From positions 1 through 48,894 of the forward strand of contig DASWCZ010000062.1 in NCBI GenBank assembly GCA_036395755.1: a stretch of 48,894 nucleotides of DNA. Reading direction: 5' to 3'. A model generated the notes under the pieces. That model worked only from the letters and a program-made list of their open reading frames with translations. It was not told where the DNA came from and made no database searches. The translations under genes were made by a program, and so were the position numbers. The stretch comes from Gp7-AA6 sp036395755. Its GTDB lineage: Bacteria > Acidobacteriota > Thermoanaerobaculia > UBA5066 > Gp7-AA6. Positions 8,459-16,654 of this stretch are shown piece by piece. The first letter of the stretch is position 1. Every line of letters begins with the position of its first letter.

Positions 8459-11106
8459 CTCTCGCGGCCGGCTCGCGCCTCGGCCCCTACGAGATCCTTT
8501 CCCCGCTCGGCGCGGGCGGGATGGGCGAGGTCTATCGCGCGCGCGACACGCGGCTGGACCGGACGGTAGCGATCAAGGTGCTGCCGACGCATCTCTCCGC
8601 GTCCCTGGAGTCGCGCCAGCGTTTCGAGCGCGAGGCGAAGACGATCTCGCAGCTCTCGCATCCCCACATCTGTGCGCTGCACGACGTGGGTCGCGAAGGC
8701 GAGACCGAGTACCTCGTCATGGAGTACCTGGAAGGCGAGACGCTCGCCGACCGGCTGCTGAAGGGTCCGCTTCCGCTGGAGCAGACTCTCCGATTCGGGA
8801 TCCAGATCGCCGACGCCCTGGACAAGGCGCACCGGCAGGGGATCGTGCACCGGGACCTGAAGCCCGGCAACGTGATGCTGACGAAGTCGGGCGTGAAGCT
8901 TCTCGACTTTGGTCTCGCCAAGGCGTTCGACCAGGAGGGGCCGGTCGAGAGCCTCACGTCTGCTGCGACCTCTGCGAGAGACCTCACGGCCGAGGGGGCG
9001 CTTCTCGGCACGCTCTCTTACATGGCGCCCGAGCAGCTCGAGGGGAAGAAAGTTGATTCGCGGACGGACATTTTCGCCCTGGGCGCGACTCTTTACGAGA
9101 TGGCGACGGGCAAGAAGGCGTTTGCGACGCCGAGCCAGGCCTCGCTCATCACGCTGATCATGTCGGCGGATCCGCCCCCCATCTCGATGGCGCAACCGAC
9201 GTCCCCGCCGGCTCTGGACCGCGTCGTGAAGACCTGCCTCGAGAAGGATCCCGAGGACCGTTGGCAGAGCGCCGGCGACGTCGCCAAGGAGCTGAAGTGG
9301 ATCGCGGAGGGCTCGGTCGGTGCGATTCTCCCGATCGTCGCCGGCGGACGCAAGCGCCGCGAGATGCTCGCCTGGGCCATCACGGTGCTCGTGGCCGTCC
9401 TCGGCGCCGTTGCGGTGCTTCTTTCCCGCCGGCCGCGCGCGCCCGAGGAGCTGACGCGCTTCACGATCCAGCCTCCCTCCGGCCAGACCATCTTCTCAGT
9501 CGCGCTCTCTCCGGACGCGCGGCGCATTCTGTTTCTCCTCAAGGACGAGGGAGGAAGAGACTCGATCGCGGTGCGCTCGCTCGACAGCCTCGAGATCCGA
9601 CGGCTGCCGGGCACCGAGGACGCGCGCGGCGGGTTCTGGTCGCCCGACGGCCGTGAGATCGCTTTATTCTCGGAAGGGAGGCTGAAGCGCATGAGCGCGG
9701 AGGGCGGTCCCGTCCAGACGATCTGCGAGAGCGGAGGCGCGTTTTACGGCGCATGGAGTCGCCAGGGCACGATCCTCTTCGAGAAGGAGTTCGCCAGTCC
9801 AATCGTCGCTGTTCCCGCGACGGGCGGTACGCCCCAGCCGGTCACGGCGCTGGACCCGGCGCGGGGCGAAGTCGCCCACTTCCATCCCGCCTTCCTTCCC
9901 GACGGCCGGCACTTCGTGTTCGTGGCGCCCAACCTCGACCCGGAGAAGACCTCCATCATGCTCGCCTCGCTCGATTCGAAGGACGTCCGTCGGCTCTTTC
10001 ATGCGGACTCCAACGCCGTCTTCGCCGATCCCGGCTACCTTTTGTTCGGGCGCAACAGCGCCATCTTTGCGTGGAGATTCGATCCCCGAAGCCTGGAGCT
10101 CGTCGGGGATCCCGCTCCCGCATTCGAGCCGGTCCGTTGCCTGCGCGAGGACAACTTTCTAGCGGCCTCGGCGGCCGGCAATCGCCTGGTGTACCTATCG
10201 TGGTTCGGCCGGCGGAGGCTCGTCTGGGTGGATCGCAAGGGGCGCGAGCTCGGCACTCTCGGCGAAATCGGGGGATACACAGACGTTCGGATCTCGCCGG
10301 ACGGCCGAAAAGTGGCGGCGGCGTTGCGCGATCCGGCGCATGGCCAGAGCCAGGATATCTGGGTTCTGGATGCCTTCCGCGGGACGGGCTCCCGGATCAC
10401 CGCCGAGCTCACCGACGAATTCAACCCCGCGTGGTTCCCGGACGGCGAACGCCTCGTCTACGTGTCCGATCGTGCCGGCTTCTTCGACCTCTACGAGCGG
10501 CCGGCGAACGGGGGCGCCGAGAAGATCCTGCTTCGAACCAAGCAGGACAAGCTTCTGCCGACGGTGTCGCCCGACGGCCGGCATCTGCTCATGAGCGTGC
10601 CCGAAGGTGGCAATTTCACGCGCGTTCTCATCCCTCTTTCCGAAAGGGGCGATTCCCTTCGGCCTAGCGCCGGCTTCCGGTTCTCCGAGGAGCATCCCGA
10701 GATCTCGCCGGACGGCCGCTGGACGGTCTTCAACTCGAACGAGTCGGGACAGAGAGAAGTCTACCTGCAGCCGTTGCCGGAGGGTCCGAAGCGCCAGGTC
10801 TCGATCGGAGGCGGCCAGATGCCCGTCTGGAATCGAAACGGATCGGAGCTCTTCTACGCTGCCAGAGACGGAACGCTGATGTCCGTCGCCCTGCGTCTTG
10901 CCGCGGGCCGTTTAGAGACTGCAGAGCCGCAGCCTCTGTTCCCCCTGCAGCTCGGAGTGAAGGGAGAGCTCCCGTGGCTTCGCCACACCTATGACGTGTC
11001 TCCGGACGGCCAGCGGTTTCTCGTGATCCGCCGCGCGCCGGATGCCGAAGCCGACAGCGCGGTCGTCGTCACGAACTGGACCGCGGTGCTCCCGAGAGCC
11101 CGGTGA
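8455..11106 (+). CDS. Receptor-type Ser/Thr kinase with PD40 propeller (kinase 4, subfamily A)
   Basis: The protein has 883 residues from a GTG start overlapping the kinase 3 stop (GTGA). The longer open frame upstream lies entirely inside kinase 3 and is not used here. The kinase domain shares the RLDRTVAIKVLP, LSHPHICALHDVGREGETEY and HRDLKPGNVMLTKSG blocks with kinases 2 and 5. A transmembrane helix lies near 304-325. The propeller blades include FWSPDGREIALFSEG, RISPDGRKVAAALRD and WFPDGERLVYVSDRAG. The tail VVVTNWTAVLPRAR is the subfamily A ending with a changed last few residues. All catalytic motifs are intact. Confidence 0.93.
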   Translation: MTLAAGSRLGPYEILSPLGAGGMGEVYRARDTRLDRTVAIKVLPTHLSASLESRQRFEREAKTISQLSHPHICALHDVGREGETEYLVMEYLEGETLADRLLKGPLPLEQTLRFGIQIADALDKAHRQGIVHRDLKPGNVMLTKSGVKLLDFGLAKAFDQEGPVESLTSAATSARDLTAEGALLGTLSYMAPEQLEGKKVDSRTDIFALGATLYEMATGKKAFATPSQASLITLIMSADPPPISMAQPTSPPALDRVVKTCLEKDPEDRWQSAGDVAKELKWIAEGSVGAILPIVAGGRKRREMLAWAITVLVAVLGAVAVLLSRRPRAPEELTRFTIQPPSGQTIFSVALSPDARRILFLLKDEGGRDSIAVRSLDSLEIRRLPGTEDARGGFWSPDGREIALFSEGRLKRMSAEGGPVQTICESGGAFYGAWSRQGTILFEKEFASPIVAVPATGGTPQPVTALDPARGEVAHFHPAFLPDGRHFVFVAPNLDPEKTSIMLASLDSKDVRRLFHADSNAVFADPGYLLFGRNSAIFAWRFDPRSLELVGDPAPAFEPVRCLREDNFLAASAAGNRLVYLSWFGRRRLVWVDRKGRELGTLGEIGGYTDVRISPDGRKVAAALRDPAHGQSQDIWVLDAFRGTGSRITAELTDEFNPAWFPDGERLVYVSDRAGFFDLYERPANGGAEKILLRTKQDKLLPTVSPDGRHLLMSVPEGGNFTRVLIPLSERGDSLRPSAGFRFSEEHPEISPDGRWTVFNSNESGQREVYLQPLPEGPKRQVSIGGGQMPVWNRNGSELFYAARDGTLMSVALRLAAGRLETAEPQPLFPLQLGVKGELPWLRHTYDVSPDGQRFLVIRRAPDAEADSAVVVTNWTAVLPRAR

Positions 11107-13757
11107 CGATCGCGGCGGGCAGTCGTCTCGGCCCCTACGAGATTCTCTCGCCGCTCGGCGCAGGCGGGATGGGAGAAGTTTACAAGGCCCGGGACACGCG
11201 TCTCGATCGGACGGTCGCGATCAAGGTGCTTTCATCGCACCTGTCTGCATCTCCCGACGTCCGCCAGCGGTTCGAGCGCGAGGCGAAGACGATCTCGCAG
11301 CTCTCGCACCCGCACATCTGCGCTCTGCACGACGTGGGTCGGGAAGGCGACACCGAGTACCTCGTCATGGAGTACCTGGAGGGGGAGACGCTCGCGGACC
11401 GGCTCGCGAAAGGTCCTCTCCCGCTCGAGCAGACTCTTCGGTTCGGGATCCAGATCGCCGACGCGCTGGACAAGGCGCACCGGCAGGGGATCGTGCATCG
11501 GGACCTGAAGCCAGGCAACGTGATGCTGACGAAGTCAGGCGTGAAGCTGCTCGACTTCGGGCTCGCAAAGGCGATCGCGCCGACGTCGCAGAAGTCGAGC
11601 CAGACGAATCTTCCAACCCAGCACGCGCTGACGAAGGAGGGCGCGATCCTCGGGACCTTCCAGTACATGGCGCCCGAGCAGCTGGAGGGCAAGGACGCCG
11701 ACGCACGCACGGACATCTTCGCGCTGGGCGTGGTGCTCTACGAGATGGCCACGGGCAAGAAGGCGTTCTCCGGCGCGACGCAGGCCTCGCTCATCTCGTC
11801 GATCCTGCGCGATGAGCCGCAGCCGGTCTCGCAGGTGCAGCCGATGTCGCCGCCGGCGCTCGACCGAATCGTCAAGACCTGTCTCGCGAAAGACCCGGAA
11901 GAGCGCTGGCAGTCGGCCGGAGACGTCGGCAAGGAGCTTCGCTGGATCGCCGAGGGATCGCAGGTCGGGACCGCGGTTGCCGCGGCTCCCCGCCGCCGAC
12001 GCGACTGGTTCGTTTGGGCCGCGGCCGCGGTGCTTCTCTTCGCCACCGTCTTTCTCGGGAACGAGGTTCGCCGGCTTCGAACCGGCGACCACCTTCGAGC
12101 GATCCATTCCTTTCTCGATCCTCCCGAGAAGACCACGTTCCGGCTCACGGGCGACGATTCCGCGCCGATCGCGATTTCGCCCGACGGGGAGCGCGCCGTG
12201 TTCGGCGCCGGCGGAAAGCTCTGGCTCCAGTCGCTCGCCGCGGGTGCGGTCGCGCCTCTCGCCGCGACGGACGGCGGCCGATTTCCCTTCTGGTCGCCGG
12301 ACAGCCGTTCGATCGGTTTCTTTTCGGGCGGGAAACTCAAGATCATGGATGCCTCCGGCGGACCCATCCAGACGATCTGCGATGCTCCGAATCCGCGCGG
12401 CGGGACCTGGGGGCGGACGGGCGTCATCGTCTTCGCGCCGGACGTCGGGACGGGCCTCTCGCGGGTGGCAGCGTCCGGGGGCGTGCCATCGCCGCTCACC
12501 GTTCTCGCGGACAAGAAACAGCACACCACGCACCGCTGGCCGTACTTCCTGCCCGATGGAAAACACGTTCTCTACCTCGCGGCGAACCACGCGAGCCCAC
12601 GATCCGAGGACAGCGGGATCTACGTCGCGTCGCTCGACGGGGGCGCACCCCGGCGTCTGATGTCGTCTTACGGCAGCGCGCAGTACGCCTCGGGCTGGCT
12701 CCTCTCGGTTCGAGAGAGAAGCCTGATGGCGATCCCGTTCGATGCCAGGCGAATTGAGATTTCCGGCCAACCGGTGCGTGTCGCCGACGACGCGAACTTC
12801 GACTCGGGAGTCTGGCGGGGGACGTTCGCGGCCTCCGACAATGGCGTCCTCGCCTATCAGATCGCGCGGGAGGGAGGCGGCGGCCGGTTGACGTGGTTCG
12901 ATTTTTCGGGTCGGCGCCTTGCGGCTGTCGCCGAAAAGAGTCCGGCGTATTCGGCGGAACTGTCGCCAGACGGCCGTCGGGCGAGCGTCTTGATGGGCGA
13001 TCCCAACAACGACGTCTGGGTCGACGAGCTCGACCGTGGAGTCCAGACCCGACTGACCACGGACGCTCAGGCGCAGATCGCGCCAGTCTGGTCGCCCGAT
13101 GGGTCGCAGATCGTCCTCGTTCAGGGGCTGGGAGGGGGGAGCGACTTCGTCCTCGTCACGATCGCGGCCGACGGAGCCGGCAGGCAGAAGGAGATCTTCC
13201 GATCGAAAGAACGCCTCGAGGTGTCGGACTGGTCCCGCGACGGGCGCTACCTTCTCGTCGATCGGGGCAACATCGGCGCGACGGACATCTGGGCTTTTCC
13301 AATTACCGATCCGGCGAAGGCTTTTCCTCTCGTTCAATCTCCGTTCCTCGAGCACAGCGGTCAGTTCTCACCCGACGGGAGGTGGGTCGCGTACGTGTCG
13401 CAGCACACCGGCCGCGACGAGGTCTACGTGACGTCCTTTCCGAGCGGCGGAACCCGCTGGCAGGTGTCCGGCAGCGGCGGAACGCAGCCCCGCTGGAGTC
13501 CCGACGGACGGGAGCTCTATTTCGTTTCGGCCGGCGATGAGTTGACCGGGGCCGCCGTCGACGGCAGCGGACCTCGATTCGAAGTCAAAGACGTCCGGGC
13601 ACTCTTCCGCGTGAACATGTACACGGGCCCGAGGTCCGGTATGTACGGGTACGACGTTGGCCCCGACGGGAAGCGATTCCTGGTCAACGATGCCGGCGAG
13701 GCGGGGCAGGCTCGCTTGGCGCTCGTGGTCAACTGGACCGCGGAGCTGAAGAGATGA
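11103..13757 (+). CDS. Receptor-type Ser/Thr kinase with PD40 propeller (kinase 5, subfamily A)
   Basis: The protein has 884 residues. The GTG start overlaps the kinase 4 stop (GTGA). The Gly loop, K41, HRDLKPGN, DFG and MAPEQ are in the same positions as in kinases 2 and 4. A transmembrane helix (WFVWAAAAVLLFATVFLG) lies near 302-322. The propeller has clear blades (SPDGERAVFGAGG, WSPDSRSIGFFSGG, WSPDGSQIVLVQG, FSPDGRWVAYVSQ, WSPDGRELYFVSA). It ends NWTAELKR and overlaps a Phd-type antitoxin gene by ATGA. It is the last subfamily A copy. Confidence 0.94.
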   Translation: MTIAAGSRLGPYEILSPLGAGGMGEVYKARDTRLDRTVAIKVLSSHLSASPDVRQRFEREAKTISQLSHPHICALHDVGREGDTEYLVMEYLEGETLADRLAKGPLPLEQTLRFGIQIADALDKAHRQGIVHRDLKPGNVMLTKSGVKLLDFGLAKAIAPTSQKSSQTNLPTQHALTKEGAILGTFQYMAPEQLEGKDADARTDIFALGVVLYEMATGKKAFSGATQASLISSILRDEPQPVSQVQPMSPPALDRIVKTCLAKDPEERWQSAGDVGKELRWIAEGSQVGTAVAAAPRRRRDWFVWAAAAVLLFATVFLGNEVRRLRTGDHLRAIHSFLDPPEKTTFRLTGDDSAPIAISPDGERAVFGAGGKLWLQSLAAGAVAPLAATDGGRFPFWSPDSRSIGFFSGGKLKIMDASGGPIQTICDAPNPRGGTWGRTGVIVFAPDVGTGLSRVAASGGVPSPLTVLADKKQHTTHRWPYFLPDGKHVLYLAANHASPRSEDSGIYVASLDGGAPRRLMSSYGSAQYASGWLLSVRERSLMAIPFDARRIEISGQPVRVADDANFDSGVWRGTFAASDNGVLAYQIAREGGGGRLTWFDFSGRRLAAVAEKSPAYSAELSPDGRRASVLMGDPNNDVWVDELDRGVQTRLTTDAQAQIAPVWSPDGSQIVLVQGLGGGSDFVLVTIAADGAGRQKEIFRSKERLEVSDWSRDGRYLLVDRGNIGATDIWAFPITDPAKAFPLVQSPFLEHSGQFSPDGRWVAYVSQHTGRDEVYVTSFPSGGTRWQVSGSGGTQPRWSPDGRELYFVSAGDELTGAAVDGSGPRFEVKDVRALFRVNMYTGPRSGMYGYDVGPDGKRFLVNDAGEAGQARLALVVNWTAELKR

Positions 13758-13987
13758 AGACCGTTTCCGCCGGGCGGTTCAAGGCCCGGTGTCTGACGAT
13801 CCTCGACGAGGTGAAACGTCGGCGAGAGCCGGTGGTGATCACCAGGAAGGGAAGACCCGTGGCGAAGCTCCTTCCCGTCGATGACCGAGTGCACCAGGTC
13901 TTTGGCTGCCTCGCTGGAGACCTCGAAATCGTGGGAGACTGCGCCGCCTCCGTGGTCTCACCCTCCGCGTGGCAAGGCTCCCGGTGA
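13754..13987 (+). CDS. Phd/YefM-type antitoxin without a recognisable toxin partner
   Basis: The protein has 77 residues. The N-terminus MKTVSAGRFKARCLTILDEV, then VVITRKGRPVAKLLPV, is the Phd/YefM antitoxin fold. The tail (VFGCLAGDLEIVGD..SP..W) resembles the usual end of PIN-partnered Phd proteins, so the gene looks full length. It is coupled to kinase 5 by ATGA. No toxin follows: the 87 bp before kinase 6 hold only a 27-codon GTG frame (13984-14067) without a PIN motif. Either the toxin was lost, or the protein now works as a stand-alone regulator or antidote. Confidence 0.85.
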   Translation: MKTVSAGRFKARCLTILDEVKRRREPVVITRKGRPVAKLLPVDDRVHQVFGCLAGDLEIVGDCAASVVSPSAWQGSR

Positions 13988-14074
13988 TTCCCATTGAGGC
14001 ACTGTCGAGTCCTCTGTCACCCCAGACGAGCAGATCGGTTCTGCCGCTCGTGCTGACCATCTGGTGAATACCGG
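13988..14074. other. 87-bp gap between Phd antitoxin and kinase 6
   Basis: This is the longest gap between kinase 2 and the end of the array. It holds a GTG-initiated 27-codon frame that overlaps the antitoxin stop by GTGA, exactly where a toxin gene would start, and stops at 14067. The peptide has no PIN, RelE or Fic signature that I can recognise. It could be the remains of a deleted toxin gene. No convincing promoter or terminator was seen. Confidence 0.35.
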
Positions 14075-16654
14075 ATGAGCCTTTCCGCCGGCTCCCGCCT
14101 CGGTCCCTACGAGATCGTCTCGGCTCTAGGCGCCGGTGGAATGGGCGAGGTCTACCGCGCGAAGGATCCGCGCCTCGGGCGCGACGTCGCGGTGAAGGTC
14201 CTGCCGGCGTCATTCTCGACCGAACCGGATCGGCTGCGCCGGTTCGAGCAGGAGGCGCGCGCCGCAGGACTCCTGAACCACCCGAACATCACGGCGGTCT
14301 ACGACATCGGTTCGCACGACGGGGCGCCGTACGTCGTGTCGGAGCTGCTGGAGGGCGAGACGCTTCGGGCAGAGCTCGCGGGTGACCGCCTGTCCCCGCG
14401 CAAGGCGATCGACTACGCGATCCAGCTCGCGCACGGGTTGGCGGCCGCGCACGAGAAGGGGATCGTCCACCGGGACTTGAAGCCCGAGAACCTTTTCGTC
14501 ACGAAGGACGGCCGCGTCAAGATCCTGGACTTCGGGCTCGCGAAGTTGACGCACGCGGAGGAGGGAAGCTCGGCCGGTCAGACGAACCTTCCGACCGGAA
14601 TCGCGGGCACCGAGCCGGGCGTCGTCCTCGGAACGATGGGATACATGGCGCCGGAGCAGGTGCGAGGAAGACCGGCCGATGCGAGGAGCGACATCTTCGC
14701 GTTCGGCGCGATCCTCTACGAGATGCTGTCGGGCAAGAGGGCGTTCCACGGCGACTCGGCCGCGGACACGATGTCGGCCATCCTGCGGGAAGACCCGCCG
14801 GACCTCTTGGTCACGAACCAGAACGTCTCGCCAGGACTCGAAAGAATCCTTCGACACTGCCTGGAGAAGAACCCGGAGCAGCGGTTCCAGTCCGCGCGTG
14901 ACCTCGCCTTCGACCTCGAGGCGCTGTCGGGACTCTCCGCTTCCGCGACGCAGGTTGCGGCAATTCCACGGGTTCGGCCGAATCGCGTTCTCCTCCCGGC
15001 GGCGGCGATCGTTCTGGTCGCGGCGGCGGTTTACGTTTCGTATCTCGTCGGGCGGCGCGCCGGGAGAGAGGTTGCAAAGCCGACTCGGTCGTTCCAGACA
15101 CTTTCGTTCGCGCAGCAGGCGATCTTCAACGCCCGATTCGCTCCCGACGGCAAGACGATCGTCTACAGCGCCGCGCGCAAGGGAAACACGCCGGAGATCA
15201 TCTCGGTCCGCTCCGACTTTCCGGGCGGAAAATCGCTGGGGCTCCCCGGCGTTCACCTCCTTTCCGTGTCGTCACGCGGCGAGCTCGCGGTCCTGACGCG
15301 GGTCCGCTACATTGGGCACTCGTTTTTTTCCGGCACCCTCGGCCGGATGCCGCTCGAGGGCGGAGCGCCCCGCGAAGTCCTCGCCGGGGTTCGCGAGGCG
15401 GACTGGTCCCCGGATGGAAACGAGCTGGCCATCATCCGGGACGTCAACGGAAAGGATCGCCTGGAGTATCCCGTCGGCAAGGTCCTCGCGGAGGCGGGAG
15501 GGTACCTGTCGAACCCGCGAATTTCTCCCGACGGCAAGCGGATCGCGTTCTTCGAGCATCCCACGAAGTACGACGATCGCGGGGGGGTGGCCGTCGTGGA
15601 CCTCTCCGGCAGGAAGAAGGTTCTCTCCGACGGTTACTGGGGAGAAGAAGGCCTCGCCTGGTCCCCGGACAGCCGCGAGGTTCTCTTCTCGGCGGGTGAC
15701 TCCTGGAGCAACTTCAAGGTCCATTCCGTGACGCTCGACGGCCGGCTGCGCATCGCCGCGGAGAGCGCGGGCGGTCTGACCATCCTGGACGTCGCTCCGG
15801 ACGGCCGGTGGATCGCGTCCCGGGACGACTTTTTCCGCGACATGCCCGTGCAGGCGCCTGGCGAGAGCACTGAGCGCGACCTTTCCTGGCTGGATCTTTC
15901 CGCGGCGAGTTCGCTGTCACCGGACGGAAAGATGCTGCTGTTTTCGGAGGAGAGCGGCAGCATGGGCGTCAACTACGCGGTGTGCCTGCGCCCGACCGAC
16001 GGGTCCGCAGTGGTGCGGCTCGGCGAAGGGGCGGCACAGGATCTCTCGCGAGACGGAAAATGGGCGCTCGCGGTCGTCCCCACTTCTCCACAGCAGATTG
16101 TTCTCTACCCGACCGGCGCCGGCGAGCCGCGACGGCTCGAGCGGGCCGGCCTTCTGGGCTACGACTCCGCGAGATTTTTCCCGGACGGAAAGCGGGTGCT
16201 CGCGTGCGGACACGAAGCGGGACGTTCGGTCCGGTGCTATCAGCAGTCGGTCGAGGGCGGCCCTCCGAGGCCGGTGACCCCGGAAGGTGCGACTCGCGGT
16301 GAAGTCTCCCGCGACGGGCGGATGGTTGCGGCAATAACGACCGAAGGGTTGCGCGTCTATCCCGTCGAGGGTGGCAGCTCGAGCACGGTCCCCGCGACGA
16401 CCGCCGACGATCAACTGATCGGATGGGATCGGGACGGGTCGGTTCTCGTCTTCCGGAACTCCGAGATTCCGGCGACGGTCGAGCGGGTGGACGTGAGAAC
16501 CGGGAAACGGGACCTCGTGCGCAAGGTCGTACCCGTGGATCCGACCGGCGTTTTGAACGTACGCTCCGTCGTCTTGAGCGAAGACGGGGGCGCGCACGCT
16601 TACACGTTCCGGCGAATGCTGTCGCACCTCTTCCTGGTGGGCGAGGCGAAGTGA
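14075..16654 (+). CDS. Receptor-type Ser/Thr kinase with PD40 propeller (kinase 6, subfamily B)
   Basis: The protein has 859 residues and an ATG start without a strong Shine-Dalgarno. It is the first gene of the uninterrupted B block (kinases 6-9). The domain order is GAGGMGEVY (19-27), VAVK (K41), HRDLKPEN (132-139), DFG (151-153), GYMAPEQVRG, a transmembrane helix near 305-327, and a propeller (FAPDGKTIVYSAARKG, ISPDGKRIAFFEHP, FFPDGKRVLACGH). The middle of the sensor has the block TERDLSWLDLS found in all B members. It overlaps kinase 7 by GTGA. Confidence 0.94.
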   Translation: MSLSAGSRLGPYEIVSALGAGGMGEVYRAKDPRLGRDVAVKVLPASFSTEPDRLRRFEQEARAAGLLNHPNITAVYDIGSHDGAPYVVSELLEGETLRAELAGDRLSPRKAIDYAIQLAHGLAAAHEKGIVHRDLKPENLFVTKDGRVKILDFGLAKLTHAEEGSSAGQTNLPTGIAGTEPGVVLGTMGYMAPEQVRGRPADARSDIFAFGAILYEMLSGKRAFHGDSAADTMSAILREDPPDLLVTNQNVSPGLERILRHCLEKNPEQRFQSARDLAFDLEALSGLSASATQVAAIPRVRPNRVLLPAAAIVLVAAAVYVSYLVGRRAGREVAKPTRSFQTLSFAQQAIFNARFAPDGKTIVYSAARKGNTPEIISVRSDFPGGKSLGLPGVHLLSVSSRGELAVLTRVRYIGHSFFSGTLGRMPLEGGAPREVLAGVREADWSPDGNELAIIRDVNGKDRLEYPVGKVLAEAGGYLSNPRISPDGKRIAFFEHPTKYDDRGGVAVVDLSGRKKVLSDGYWGEEGLAWSPDSREVLFSAGDSWSNFKVHSVTLDGRLRIAAESAGGLTILDVAPDGRWIASRDDFFRDMPVQAPGESTERDLSWLDLSAASSLSPDGKMLLFSEESGSMGVNYAVCLRPTDGSAVVRLGEGAAQDLSRDGKWALAVVPTSPQQIVLYPTGAGEPRRLERAGLLGYDSARFFPDGKRVLACGHEAGRSVRCYQQSVEGGPPRPVTPEGATRGEVSRDGRMVAAITTEGLRVYPVEGGSSSTVPATTADDQLIGWDRDGSVLVFRNSEIPATVERVDVRTGKRDLVRKVVPVDPTGVLNVRSVVLSEDGGAHAYTFRRMLSHLFLVGEAK

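Noticed and set aside
13984..14067. A toxin partner for the Phd antitoxin
   Set aside because: The 27-codon frame has no toxin motif; a deleted toxin is possible but cannot be shown from this sequence.
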